The position numbers and the translations under genes were made by a program. This document shows positions 1 to 11,630 of a stretch of DNA of 64,000 nucleotides, one piece after another (the first letter of the stretch is position 1; every line of letters starts with the position of its first letter). The stretch is from Capitulum mitella (Eukaryota; Arthropoda; Thecostraca; Pollicipedomorpha; Pollicipedidae), in assembly GCA_030062745.1 (NCBI GenBank), contig CP099841.1, forward strand, positions 24,307,398 through 24,371,397, in the 5' to 3' direction. The notes under the pieces were generated by a model, which was given only the letters and a program-made list of their open reading frames with translations, was not told the origin of the DNA and did not search any database.

Positions 1-2054
1 TGAGGTATCTTTGGTTGCCAAACTCGGATTTATTGCCAGAATTTACCCCAAGATACCACAAAACAAGGTCTATGACACTTCGTGAAGTTTCCGCCATTTG
101 GCTTAAATTGGGTTGAGGCATGAATTTAGGCATAAGCACTGAACCAGGCATTTCAGATTACATATCATCTATTGCAGTGTTGTGAGACCTACAAAAATAG
201 TTCATACATCTTGGCGCTGTGACAAACGGTTTTTGCGAAAAAGGCGAAAGTCTGGCGAGTCGCAGCAAATCTAACCCCTTTTGACTTCATTTGGCCTTGA
301 AGGTCTCATTTTAGAAACATCAAACTTTTAAACGAGAGAGTTTTTAGAGTTGCATGTGCGCCACACATTTGATGGATCTAGTCCCGTTAGTTTTTGAGAT
401 CTTTGAGGATCAAATTGATCCTCCACCTGAATGCGTTATATTTGACTGGCCACCCATGCGAGTGTTAACAAAGATGACATCTATCAACAAACTTGCCGCT
501 GAAATCCTCGTTAGTTAATTTTATTTTTTCTCAGAAATTCGTAGATTGTGGGACTTTTTTTGTTACTTACTGGCAATTCAGGTCATGCGGACTAGCGGGC
601 GAATAAGTTATCGAAAGAACGGGGGCAGGCTAGTCATGCGGTTTAGTCAAATTGTGCGTGGTAGAGAAAGAGCCACTTCATTTCGCGGAAGCACGCTGCA
701 TATAAATTGACAGGCAGGTCATAATGTTATCACAATCGGTGCGTGTGCGTATGTGACAAGTAAGTAACGTTTGATGAGTTATGGATAAGTGCAGTGCAGG
801 AAGCTTTATCATGTTGATATCATTAAGTTCACCGAAATCTGTGAGGTGTTTTGAACAGTCGCACCAATGAAACAATTAAAATGCTGATGGCAACAACTTC
901 AGGAATGGTACTGAAATAATGGAATAAAAGAATATGGCGTCATTTGAGGGAATGGGTGGAACCTCGGAAAGATTTCTTTTCTTTTTGTTTACCAATTTCA
1001 AAGGTCTGGCGCCGTCCTTGAGTGCACTAATTGTTCAGGGCAACACACGAGCAAAAAACATTCTGGTTCATTTCAAAGGGAATATTCCACGCTGCGAGCA
1101 TGGTTTCAGCTGAAAACCAAGGTATAGCTTGTAATCGTAAAAAACATATTTCAAACATATGTTTTTCAACACGCGATGTGAATGAAACTTCAAGCTACTT
1201 TCGGTGAATATCTCCTTTATTCTATTTATCTATGCCCTGTTATCCGCTGTAGCCTGACATCATCACCGCATGGACACTTACGAAATTTAACAATGAATCG
1301 AAATGCATTACTATCTGTTCCAGTTTCAATTTATTGGCGAATTATGGTTGGATTGATATGCGATTCGAAGTAATATAGCAAACGAAAAACAAACCGGGGA
1401 TGGCGAACTCAAAAATGACAAATGGGATAATGAAATGATAGGATATGACAGAAAGTGTCACACGCAGGAATCATGAAAAAAAGCACTACGTGCACACCAA
1501 GTAAACAATTCACCATTAAGACCATCGGAAATACAACGGTATGCAGCGTCATCACCAGTATTGTAAAAATAGTTGCAGCATGTCATATGGTGGTGCCTCT
1601 TTTTGAATTCAGAACAAATTCATGGTGGGCTCGAGAGAGCGTGACGTCCGGCAGCAGACGACCCCAAGGAGAGGCCGCTCAATACGAAAAAAACCCTGCG
1701 CGACGACTTCAGGCGCAAGACCGGCAGCTCCAGCGCGCCTGCTGAGGTCGCTCGCGTGGAGCGCTGAGACACAGCGGCGCGCAGAATGAACAACGACCGG
1801 ACCGCCACGGAAGCACGCCGGTCGCTCACGACCCTGAAGACGGCGACGCTGTCGCGGTAGGTGACTAGGTCACGAACAATGCGCAAACTCAGAACCGTAG
1901 GGCCGGAGAGCTCGATGTCGACGGTTCACTCTGGAGGCGAACAGGGCACCGAAGTTCACCACCCTCTGCAGCCTTGCCATGTGACACATGCCAGCCCGCC
2001 TCAAACTGAGAGATTTTAGGGGACGTGGGAAAACATGGGTCTAAATGATCAGTT
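1..2054. other. no recognisable gene; AT-leaning sequence with one GC-rich patch
   Basis: I see no conserved coding signal, RNA gene or element end here. The patch at about 1620-2000 is clearly richer in CpG than its surroundings and is open for 88 codons on the minus strand, but the translation is arginine- and serine-rich and matches nothing I know. It lies downstream of the LINE remnant in that element's own orientation, so it could be element 3' flank. Confidence 0.5.
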
Positions 2055-3430
2055 TACGAGTCTTAGATGTAGGATCGTGACGTGTTTTTGTACTGACCGA
2101 GAAGAGTGGTACTGCGCTTTTTGACAACCTGTCCTGTATGCTCCTGCCAGGATAAGACCTGGTCAACTGTGGCAATTCCAAGCATCTTCAGGGACGGTGA
2201 AGGCGTTAGTACGTGTCACCTAATGGTAAGGTGGAAGGATGATGGTTTCTTAAGACTAAGAGAGGTCGACTGCCGACATAGTAAAGGATTATTTTGGTGA
2301 GTTGATCTTTAGTTTCTCCGACGCGAAGTAGAATTTGACTGCAAGGATGCTTTTCTCCAAAAGTATTTTCAGGATGAGCATTCGTTCAGCATGCGCAGTC
2401 CAGCAGCTGGCTATTTTCGGCGTAAGATGTTAGACATCCGTGTGATTGCTAAAATGGGAGATTGTTAGTGAAGATCCTCAATAGGGTAAAGCCAACATGG
2501 GATCCCTGGGGAACACCATGCAACTTAAGAAAGTGATAGGGACCGCCTCTCACAATCTGCCGCCGGTCGGCCAGGTATCTCTGGAATCATATCGGGCCAA
2601 CTTTGTACCACTGAAGTTTGATTAGGAAGACGCCATGGTCATCGCTGTCGAAAGCGCGGCCGAGGTCGATGTAAATAGCAGCGACAATGCGGCCTCCGTA
2701 AATGCGCTGAACAATCCACTCAACGGCGTCGACCAGGGACCGGGGACCAGGGACCTATTGTGGGTGACAAAATGAGCGGACAGTTGCATGCATGCCCTTT
2801 TTTACACACTTAACATTGAACCATGGAGATGGGCCTAAAACTGCCAGCCACGTCCTGAGAAACTAACTTGAAGTGGCAAAACTGAAGCTACCTTCAGATA
2901 ATACGTATGCCTATGCTTTGAAAAAAGGCATACGAGGCTAAATAAGTGTTGGCCAAGCAATGGAAATGTGTTCCAAATGCAGGAAAACACGCCCAAATAG
3001 CTAGCAATGGCACGCCGTCGAGGCCCACTGTCTTGGACGGAACAGCTTCGCTCACACCCTTTGATAACTCATGGAGCGTCACATGTTGCTGCTTGAGGCC
3101 AGCAGTAGTAACGCACAGTGGCCGTGAGGGGACAGGATCACCGTTTCTGCTAATGTGCAGTGCAGTGGTAGTCTGCCGGCTGGCGGAGGCAGAAGAACGA
3201 ACAAATTCGTCCGCCTGTTCTACCGACAGTCTGAAGGCAACACTTCCGGTTTCCCTGCGCTCCCTCCTCGCTGCCGTCGACTGTAAGGTTGAATCCCGTA
3301 CACCACTCCAAAACTCCTTACGGACATTGAACATTGCTGCACACAAGAAGTCTCTCCTGGTCAGCGAGCAGACCCTTCAGACAGTAACGCTGGCTTCAGG
3401 ACAGAGCCAGGTTGGTTTTCCCTCCCAACC
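2055..3430 (-). mobile_element. degenerate non-LTR retrotransposon (LINE) reverse transcriptase
   Basis: Read on the minus strand, several frames together spell a LINE ORF2 reverse transcriptase. From the 5' side there is a linker ending in TVGLDGVP (about 3005-3030), then RPISMVQ (about 2840), then the catalytic block IDLGRAFDSDDH (about 2637-2672). GVPQGS follows at 2500-2517 and SYAEN at about 2413-2427, where active enzymes have YADD. A KMLGI...LSWQEH...VVKK segment at about 2110-2190 matches the conserved region after the palm. The block order is that of jockey/CR1-type elements. Frameshifts, in-frame stops (one TGA about 2588 in a tryptophan-like position) and the D-to-N change in the active site show it is dead. 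No endonuclease domain or tail is visible, so it is a 5'-truncated or fragmented copy. Clade assignment is uncertain; its nature as reverse transcriptase is not. Confidence 0.85.
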
Positions 3431-3756
3431 TTAATGCCCGGGGTCATCATTCCTTTGCCGCAGTCTCTGGAGGTCCGGATTATCCTGCATCCTGCATCAG
3501 GGAGAACGGCGAGCAGTTACCGGCCCAAGTGAGCAGTGTACGTCCGCGGAGTTCTGCCACTGTCGCATGAACCCATCCAGTTTATCATTAGTCACCACCG
3601 CCCGATACATAGGATCCCATTCCGACTGCAACAGGTGCAGACTCAGCGAATACCAATTAACTTGACGCCACGGGTGGACAGTCTCGATCAAAGGGTCGCA
3701 GTCGGCGTGAGGTGAGTAAGTGCAGTGATCAGCTGAGATAAGTCGAGGTCGTTTAG
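3431..3756. other. unassigned spacer between LINE remnant and TTAA element
   Basis: No motif or repeat recognised. A 112-codon minus-strand frame crosses it, but it runs straight into the end of the neighbouring transposable element, so it is not a gene. Confidence 0.4.
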
Positions 3757-3936
3757 CCCTATCCCGTGCAGGTGAAACCCCCTCCGATTTTCTGCTCGCC
3801 ATTCTCGGGCTTTTCGGATCTGCTTCACGAAACACGTTGACTTTTCCTAATGATGTTTTTTACGTGCTATGATAAAATTTCAGAAATTCACCTTCTGCAG
3901 AGGTGGTTTCAGCACACGCACCTGAGAGGCACTTTT

Positions 3937-3999
3937 GATGAATATCGTGCTTCCTGGAGATCGCGTATAACGCGATCTTCAGGAAGCACGATATTCATC
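3937..3999. repeat. 63-bp near-perfect hairpin (29-bp arms, 5-nt loop)
   Basis: Arms 3937-3965 and 3971-3999 are reverse complements with one mismatch; the loop is TATAA. It breaks the alignment of the MITE copy it sits in: other copies have no such palindrome at this point. No second copy of the arm was seen in the window. A recent template-switch event or a tiny fold-back insertion are both possible. It is also long enough to fold as a small-RNA precursor. Confidence 0.9.
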
Positions 4000-4379
4000 A
4001 CTTCGACGTGGTCATATAATATTTTGTGTCTTTTATAACATCACAGATGGCTCAGATGAGCGACATGTCTCCAGCATTCACACCTTAAAGTATTTTTAAG
4101 TAAGAATTTTGGCCAATGGCGGATCCAGAGGCATGTAAAGGGAGATATTTATGTTTTCTTATTTCAAAGAACTTACGACTCATTGCATGAATAAACCAAA
4201 GTTAACGTGTGATGCAGACAAATGTATCTTGATCTGCGAATGCAGTGCACCTGCATACTGTCAGGGGCGTCTTCATTCATCGTTTTTGGGATCATATTTC
4301 TCCCAATAATATGTTCAGCGGGCCTAGAAGACATATGAGTTTCTGTGATTGGTATGTTAGGTCCACATACATTATGATC

Positions 4380-5160
4380 AAAGAACGTATATTTCAGTGA
4401 AAATAAAAATCAGATGCGGCTTCAAGATAATGTAAAAAGTCGTATTTTATTTCTCCTTATTCCCGAAAAACTGAGCCTCGATTTTCGGAATAAAACACAG
4501 CAATCATCATGTAATTTTTGACCCCCTTTATTTGGCAGATGTATCCGCCTATCAGCACTTGCAATGTGTACATGCTGTGGCATGTTACACAAATCGAAAT
4601 GTTTTCTTGACATACAAACTCGCCAGGTTAAAAAAAAACATAACAAAAAGCTTAACCTTTTCCCAAAAATTGTCCCATTTATGTGCCCTGTTTACGCTTT
4701 TGATCAGTTATTGCAAAATGCGATGCGTTTATGTTCGCAAAATGCGGACTTAAATAACAGTTCAACATAGTGCTCACAATATGCTTGAATATGATAGCCA
4801 GTTACCAATAGTTCATCATGTAGAAACTTACCCTACTTTTTCTGGCAACTGGATCCGGCTATGGGCACTTATTATATGTGCATGATATGGCATGCGGCAG
4901 ATATCAAAATGTTTTCCGGACACAACTAGGCTAGCAATGCTCGAAATGTTTCTTGGAGTGAATTAACATTTCCCGAAAACGTATGCCTGTCTTTATGCAC
5001 CCTGGACACGCCCATGAATTCTGAAAATCGATCTCCTTCGACATATGGGATAGACCTATGACGTTCCGGTAGAATGCCACGAAGTAGCACAAAGTGGAAA
5101 ATAAAATGTGGTCAGAATGCTGGTATAAGTAAACCCCTATTTATGGACGCATTTTGACCT
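4380..5160 (-). repeat. two diverged copies of a MITE interior segment in direct orientation
   Basis: About 4530-4790 and 4845-5160 align to each other. Both begin with a (G/C)GCNNCTGGATCCGCCTATG-like block, followed by a CATG(C/A)TNTGGCATG block and a GAAATGTTTTC-like block. Both also align in reverse complement to 31260-31380. This explains several short reading frames here, none of which is a gene. Confidence 0.6.
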
Positions 5161-5292
5161 ATTCCTCTTTTCTGACAATGTTGATATTTCTGATTTTGTC
5201 CGTCTGAAGTATACTGAAAACTCTGCTTATGTTACATACTAGAGACCAAACGTTCGAAAGGCCATTAGTAATAGTAGTAGCCAATAGTAGGT

Positions 5293-5294
<2 letters not shown>

Positions 5295-5340
<46 letters not shown>
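5295..5340. repeat. (AT)n microsatellite
   Basis: About 46 bases of alternating AT with one interruption near the right end. No element end was seen at its borders. Confidence 0.95.
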
Positions 5341-5341
<1 letters not shown>

Positions 5342-5374
5342 CAGTAGTAGTCAATAGTAGAAGTACCGAATACA

Positions 5375-5650
5375 AGGGGGACGTTCCGTGGGGTCACGCT
5401 GGAACGCCTGGACGGCTGAGGAGTCTGCCGCAAGGTAGACGGCCAGGTACGATGAATGTTGGCGTCGGCCGGCTGACGAGATCCGCTGCCGCACGCGCCG
5501 GCAGAGGGCGGCTGATGACGGCGCCTCGCCGTCTCCATCGTTTGGCTGCGGCAGACGCGGCCGGTCTCGGCAGGGCCCAGCACGCGGCCGGTGGCGGCTC
5601 AAAAATAGGCGCACCGGACTGCTAGATGGAGTCTCCTTCGCGCCGCGAGA
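5375..5650. other. CpG-rich block next to the AT microsatellite
   Basis: GC and CpG content rises abruptly from 5375 and falls after 5650. Minus-strand frames of 100-114 codons overlap in two phases, which is expected from stop-poor GC-rich DNA. No splice-site pair or protein motif supports coding. Confidence 0.4.
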
Positions 5651-7832
5651 CATTGTTCGGCTCTAGTATCGCCGAGCGAACGATATTCATGCCCTCAAGA
5701 CGGAAAAAAGAAATGAGCGGATTATGTCAAAGTGTAATTTGTGACTGATTACACTGCAGATGATCGTGGATGTATGCCATAAAAAAGGCTGTAAACGTTA
5801 TCAGCATTCCTGCGACCAGCCAAATTCGCTACCGAAAAGTATACAGAAGTGAAACATTGCGTTTCAAACAAGAAAATCATCAGCATGTTATCAGTTATTA
5901 AGAACGTAAAGGAAATACCCGCAGGCTGAAATGTAAACAATTGAGAAAACATGACGTAGACGTGGCAATATCCTCTTATGAGTGACGGACGATTTTGCAA
6001 TCCTTGAGAAGATTTGGCGGTTGACACCTGTTGTGTTTCATGTTGTTCTATGTTCTTCTATCTAGGTCCGATAAAAACTCAAAAGTGGTAGTGATGTGTT
6101 GTCCGCTTCAGAGACGCATAAACAGAACATGAATGGCCATAATGCAATTTCACATGTTTTGTATTTCATAACCAATAATGTTTGTGCAAAAAACGCCCTG
6201 AGAGAAGCCTAGATCAAGATATGAAATGAGGGAATGACTTGTCCTTTTATCTTTTAAATCCCCGTTATCCAGAATTCCGCTAGAAGCTTAACAGCTTAAT
6301 TTCCTTCGTTGTATCTGAAATATCTTAGTTGCTAGAACCACATTTATACCATAAAAGAAGCTAACAGTACTGTTCAAAGGTAACAGATCAGTGAGTGGGT
6401 AAACTCATACTGCGATCGTCCGGCACTTATTATTTGAAAACCTTTGAAGCTGAAGCTAAAGAACGCGTGTCTAGAATGGAAAGTGGGGTGAAAAGCAAAA
6501 TGACGTTAACAAATCATGACGTATGCGGCAAATTACAAACGATTTTCGGTCGTCACTTGTATTCACCACCTGTCATTTCTGGCTTTCAATGATGCGCGAT
6601 TTCCAGAAACACCATACATTCGTAGGAATGTCTAGCTAATCAACATTTAGCCATTTTTAAAGAACATGAATCGGTCACCATGCAAGTACAATGCGATTAA
6701 CGCCATCTGGGGCCTTTCATAAATTAGTTGTATTTTCTTTTAATCTCGATATCAACACACCAGGTAAGAGAGAGGGAGGATGCAAAAAAGATTATACCGT
6801 TCGCTCCAAATTGGCTACATATACCTTGGATGTAACGCCCGTGGGCCACTTTAAGCACAACAGAGAAATGTGAGATGGCCGGTTGACATAACTCATTCTT
6901 CAAATGTTTTATTTAACCTGCTAGTAAGTGGAGCATGTTTCCTTTGTTCTTTCCCCGGTATAACTTTTGAACGCAAAAACAATCAACCTCAAATCTTTCA
7001 ACCCCTCCCTGAAATACAGCTACCTTTTAGCAACTAGCTACTTGTAGATCATAAAAGGCGGCTTATCAGGTCATCTTAGGATAGGTTACACCACCTCATA
7101 ACCAAAGTTATATGCTTGGTTTTCAAGCATTGTATGTGTTGAAAGAAAGTCATCAGAGGTAACACCAAGACCACGTAAGTCGTACGTCGCCTCATTGTTT
7201 TACTTTTAGCAACGGTTATTTCATGGCGTCGTGAAGTGGCATGTATATATATAGTGACATGAATGTGGTTCTGTCAACCTCAGTATTTAAGCTACAGCAA
7301 GAACTGTCACTTTATTTGAAGTGAAATGAGATATTTGCAACACAGGTCAAAGATCTGGCCATGAATTCACTCAGCCTCGTGACTATGGTCGATTCCAGGC
7401 TACTTGTGGCATCAAATTTTTTCCTGGCGAAAAAAAGTTCGTTTGACTTACGATAGGGCAACTTCCGACAACACGTTCATTGTGCATACGCTTCTGAAGC
7501 CGTCGACATATAACCGTCAATTTCAGGGCTTTGGCCTGACCTGTGGCGTCATCGTTCACCTAGAGATTGATAAATGGGTCTCATCTGGGCCCTCAGGGTG
7601 CTGGGCCATCGATTTCTGTTTGAACCACTGATTCCGATGGTTGGGTCTCTAGAAAGACTAAGGGCGAAAGCCTCCAGCAACCGGAACGTGGCGAAATACC
7701 TCATTAAATGTCAGTCTAAGAGGGAGTGCAGCGATAGCGGGAATGTGAGTTTTGAATCAAAACGTTAAAACTCCATAGAAAGTTTACCCAGATGAAGTCT
7801 GTTCCTGACTGTTTAAAGTGCCCACTACATCT
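5651..7832. other. no recognisable gene or element
   Basis: AT-leaning sequence with short, uninformative open frames (the longest is 92 codons, minus strand). I found no element ends, tRNA boxes or repeats shared with the rest of the window. Confidence 0.5.
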
Positions 7833-7836
7833 TTAA

Positions 7837-8249
7837 CCCTATTCACGTATCCATAGCGCTAGGACGCATTCCTGTATGACGGCCGGCTTATTCGCCCCCT
7901 CCCCCCTCCCTTCGTGAGATATCGAGAACTACCCGTCCGATTTCATCGCATCAAATGACGATCAGTTCGCCATGACGTGGGCTATCTTTGTATAAAAAGA
8001 AGTTCCGAAAATCTAAAAAGGGTGGAAACAGGGAAGCAAAACAGCCAGAAAGGCGTATTATTCACTTGTTATAACTCCGCTGATTGAAATGTCGAGAAAC
8101 TTCGCAGGCGCTCAAAGGGCCTCGAAAGTGGGCAGAATATAGACATATATATATATTGCCGACCTAGTTAACAGGAAAGCTGAAGATATCTTTTAAGCTT
8201 TTATTAGTCATGTTATACTGAAGAAGTGCATTCTATATATATTATGATA

Positions 8250-8285
<36 letters not shown>

Positions 8286-8816
8286 TAGTGCATTTTAAAA
8301 CGTTCACATGGGCGGCACCAAGAACGTGAAAGAGGGTAACTGTTATGGTCGCTTGTTCATCAGGTTGGCTTGTGACCTTTGAACCTTAATGATTGCAGAT
8401 GACCCCTGAGTTACATGAAATGACGTATGGCTTATTTCATACCGTTTGGAAACGTTTCCAGTCGTCTTTATTTACTAACTTCATAAAACTCTCGTTTATG
8501 GCCGTCGTTATATAAGGAAAGCGTGCGGGCATTTTAGGTCATAACTCCGTGACCTGACCTGATACCAGCCTGAAACTTGAAACACAAGTAGAGAGCAATG
8601 TGCGAGATCGTATACGTTGCGGATTGTGCACTTTAAAAATGACCCGACCTCGTAAAGCAGCCTTAGATCACCAAAACTACGTTTTCATGTTTACCCAGTA
8701 ATTTACATATGCATTCATTTAAAGTATTAAGTTCTATCTTAAAAGCTCTATTTTGGTCTGCCAGTTTCCTTTTGTCTGGGGCTTTATCAGACCCCCTCCC
8801 TCAAACGGGAGAAGGG
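7837..8816 (+). mobile_element. diverged TTAA-type MITE copy
   Basis: It is preceded by TTAA (7833-7836) and starts CCCTATTCACG. It then follows the family consensus: GAGATATCGAGAACTACCCG at 7916, TATAACTCCGCTG at about 8069, TTTTAGGTCATAACTCCGTG at 8532, and ATCTTAAAAGCTCTATTTTG at 8735. It ends near CGGGAGAAGGG, a damaged form of CCGGGAATAGGG, and has lost about 200 bp of the 3' section. A long AT microsatellite sits at the spot where other copies have an imperfect palindrome. Non-coding. Confidence 0.75.
8234..8283. repeat. (AT)n microsatellite inside the MITE
   Basis: Alternating AT with a central TATTATGATATG interruption. It occupies the MITE position that reads ACAAATCGCATTGCATTG in the intact copies, so it expanded or inserted after transposition. 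Confidence 0.9.
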
Positions 8817-9535
8817 TGTCCTGGAAATCCAAGCTGTGGAATGACGTTTCTCGCAGTTTGTAAAATAAATAAGATAAAAGTAATGCAACCCGCTGACACC
8901 ACGCAAATATTTCACATGCAATGGAATTGCATGTCAAATATACCAATCATACTCGAGTGCAGTTAAATACTTCATTCGCTGGACACATTTTTCCGGTGGT
9001 TCATAATGACTGCGTTGAGTAAAAATTTGAGTTTTGTCCGCAGAACTAAATACCGCATTGCAGTTTTCAAAAAAGACCTACGGACTCACTGGCGGGAGAG
9101 AGTTATTTTCGGTCATCGCAAGAAAGGAGCGCGGGATACGGCCAGTCTCGTCACGAGGTAGCAGAGTACCTTCTTCCCGCTTAATTAATCGGGCAGTATA
9201 GTGAGAGAGGTCACATTATCCCTCCCCTGAGGCAAACAGATGCTATGGTCCAAAACAACGTTATTTTTCGTATTGTGTAGCGCATGTACAGTTTCTGAGA
9301 GCGGAAAAACAAGAAATAGTGTGCTTCAGGATATCTGGCGTGTCTTAGAAGCGTTACACCAAAATGAGAGAATGCGTTCCTCGATTTTGGAACGATAAGC
9401 CATGTAACACCCGAACCTTTGGACAAAATAGTGTCTAAACCGTACAAGGAGTACGTCTGCAGACGTGCATACCGACAGCCAAGAAATGACAAAAGCTATA
9501 TCAGATTCACACACAGCAGGACAGGGTGGATGAAT
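8817..9535. other. no recognisable gene
   Basis: Short frames only (up to 93 codons on the minus strand, overlapping in two phases). No motif, RNA or repeat was identified. Confidence 0.45.
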
Positions 9536-9885
9536 TCCAGCTGCCGCCGCAATCGACGGCGCTGGCAGCCGAGTCCGATCACTGTGTCGGTCCCGGTACT
9601 CTTTTCAGCCGATCGTTTCGCTCCCACGGCACGCCCGCGGCCAATCCCGACTGATTTACGTCCGCCGTGACGTCACAAGTGTGCCTCTCCGCCGGCTCAG
9701 CCGCCCGGCTTCTTTCATATCAGCGGCCACGGCGTCCGAGACTGGCGCCGTCAGAGAATTTCCGGCGACAGTGCCTCACGGCACAGCTCCGGTCGGGGGA
9801 TTTCCTGCGGCCGCTTCAGGCGCCGCTGCGGTCGCCGCAGTTTTCTGGCAGCACGTGCTCTTCGGCAGGAGTTTGGTGAACAGCT
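9536..9885. other. CpG-rich block with a perfect CRE palindrome
   Basis: CpG density is high from 9540 to 9880. A perfect TGACGTCA palindrome (the CREB/ATF site) lies at 9668-9675, just after a run of GC boxes such as CCGCGGCC. This resembles an unmethylated promoter island, but no initiator, first exon or donor can be fixed, so promoter function is inference. Confidence 0.35.
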
Positions 9886-9935
9886 CCTGTTTTGGACGGA
9901 ATGTCAGGCATTGACGTGTGCAAACTGGAACGATG

Positions 9936-10205
9936 ATGCCAATCCCTCAGTCACTTCAGAATCAGCGAATGAAACAAACAGAACTGAAACCTCAGTAGGT
10001 GCAATCAAGCCCATAGATCATGCAATTCACTTGCCTCGTCCAAATTGATGGCCTCGGCATAGCCCAGCAGTGCAAATGCACTGTGCCAATAAACTGTAGG
10101 TATTGCCAATCACCAGCCCGGTCGCTTCAAAAATAGACGATGGGACAAAAAAATGAAACCTCAGCAGGTGTAGCCACACCCTCATATCATCAGATCATCT
10201 CACTC
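9936..10205 (+). repeat. duplicated segment also found beside the hAT remnant
   Basis: About 9936-10020 and 10103-10205 are diverged direct copies built round TCRCTTCAGAAATC and GAAACCTCAGYAGGTG. A third copy lies at 17305-17385, immediately before the hAT transposase remnant, which suggests this is non-coding hAT element sequence. Between the first two copies, GGCCTCGGCATAGCCCAGCA (10044) recurs in altered form at 13243. Confidence 0.55.
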
Positions 10206-10859
10206 CACTCCTCTCGACGGAATAAACCCTCGTCCGACCGTCACCCTGATATGGGCAGCCGGAGCCCGCGAAGGGCGGTGCGTTTCTACTCACCCATCCC
10301 TCTATCTCGCGGGCGAAACGCCGGAAAAATCAAAACTTATATCCACGGAAAGCTCGCCATGAGCACATATTAACACACTCAAAATTTGTTGGAAAATTTC
10401 CAAAACTAACACAACGTTTTGACCTTGATATGAAAAACATGGTTTTTTCAAGAATAGCAAAAGCTACGCCCCTCATAAAGATAGAGCAATTCTGGACATG
10501 CCAAAGGAAAGCGAATGAAACGTAGATTACGGTGGTATATACTTTATAACATGCAGGTAATTACATATCGCATCAGGTAGCCTGATGTAATGCCGTTTTT
10601 CATTTCGCTATATTTGTGAGGTTTTTGAACGTTGCTGGCGAGTTGTTGTTCAGTCTAGAACGCTTCCATAACGGTAGCAATGGTTTGTACGAACACTTTT
10701 TCAATACCAACAGACTAGAAGGCCAATGACTCGACGTGCCCTGACCTCTTGTGACCTTATCTACATTGAACAGTTTTCTCCGCTTTATTTCGTCTTCAGT
10801 CAAGAATCAATAACAAGTCAAACAAAAGGGCAAGGAGTGTTTTTGGACTGAAACTCCTT
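10206..10859. other. no recognisable gene
   Basis: Nothing beyond short open frames. A TGACCT-type motif near 10739 marks the approach of the next repeat unit. Confidence 0.45.
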
Positions 10860-11630
10860 GGGCTGATCAATACAGCGCCATATAAGGTCCGTCATATGAC
10901 CTGACCTCACGGAGGATCATGACCAGATTTGAATGTGTTGAAAATGATGTGATGTGATGTGATGAAAATGATCACATCCAAATGTGAACATTTGGATGTG
11001 ATCTTTTTATGCCTACATCTGCCATTTGTTCCTGGAATAAATCGCAAAGATGAAGCGGACATCTGGATATGAACTTTACTCCTGCCTCAGTCACCTCGCA
11101 TGAACTCAAGTGACCTAAGCTTATTTCAAAGTTTGGAAGCGTCTTGATGCAATTTTGGACTGCAAAATCGACTGCACTGCCTATTTTTACTCCAAGGATG
11201 AACAAAATGGGGTTTTAGACTCCTTTTGCTACTTCCCCAAATACGTCCTGATCTGGCCTCGTGACCTTTCATGTGGGTCAATATTATTTGTCATATTTAG
11301 TGATTTAGTGAATTCCTTGGACCAGGAATGCATTTCACCTTCTATTACGTTGACCTCGCATGACCAAAGGGGCGTAAGGTCATTTCACAGCTTGGTATGG
11401 TGTGATTTTGTGCAATTTTGGAATACAGAATCGGCTTTTGCCTATTTGTGTATCTGCCTAGCGCCTATTTTTACCACAGGGATTACCAAAATGTGGGTTC
11501 AGACTCCTTTTTGCCAGTTCGTCCAAAACGTGATCCAAGCTGACATCATGGCCCTTCATGTGGATCAACATTATTTGTCGTGTTAGTGGCTTCCTTGGCC
11601 CAGGAATGAATTTAAGGCATCAACAAGCCG
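10860..11630 (+). repeat. tandem 265-280 bp repeat units rich in TGACCT-like motifs
   Basis: Units at about 11087-11350 and 11350-11630 align along their length. Each begins CCTCGCATGA and passes through TGCAATTTTGGA, CCTATTTTTAC and AGACTCCTTTTTGCY. Each then has a CATGTGGRTCAACATTATTTGTC block and ends CTTGGMCCAGGAATG. A third, more decayed unit precedes them (about 10860-11087, with CCTGGAATAAAT at 11031). The 143-codon frame at 11155-11586 runs across the units and is an accident of the repeat. The units abut the MITE at 11645 but do not share its ends. Confidence 0.75.
10970..11003. repeat. perfect 15-bp hairpin with 4-nt loop
   Basis: The arms are GATCACATCCAAATG and its exact reverse complement, and the loop is TGAA. 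A short GATGTGATGTGATGTGATG run lies just upstream and shares the GATGTGAT word, so slippage or template switching between these words could have built it. No T-tract or RNA gene context is present. Confidence 0.95.

Larger units (their letters stand above)
3757..5232 (-). mobile_element. rearranged TTAA-type MITE (piggyBac-like), divergent subfamily
   Basis: The left boundary reads TTAG then CCCTATCCCGTGC, the right end of the family in reverse. The following segment (3780-3945) is the reverse complement of the conserved 3' section of the copies at 11645 and 36107 (GTCACCAAGTTTCGTGAAGC and the G-rich stretch after it). A hairpin interrupts it at 3937. Sequence from about 4380 to 5160 matches, in reverse, the interior of the divergent copy at 30871-31930. 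Examples are ACTGGATCCGGCTATGGG at 4851 and TAAGTAAACCCCTA at 5126. Part of the interior occurs twice. The far terminal inverted repeat is not visible, so the right boundary is approximate. It codes for nothing. Confidence 0.6.

Noticed and set aside
11155-11586. 143-codon plus-strand frame
   Set aside because: It spans the tandem repeat units, and the frame is not kept equally between them.
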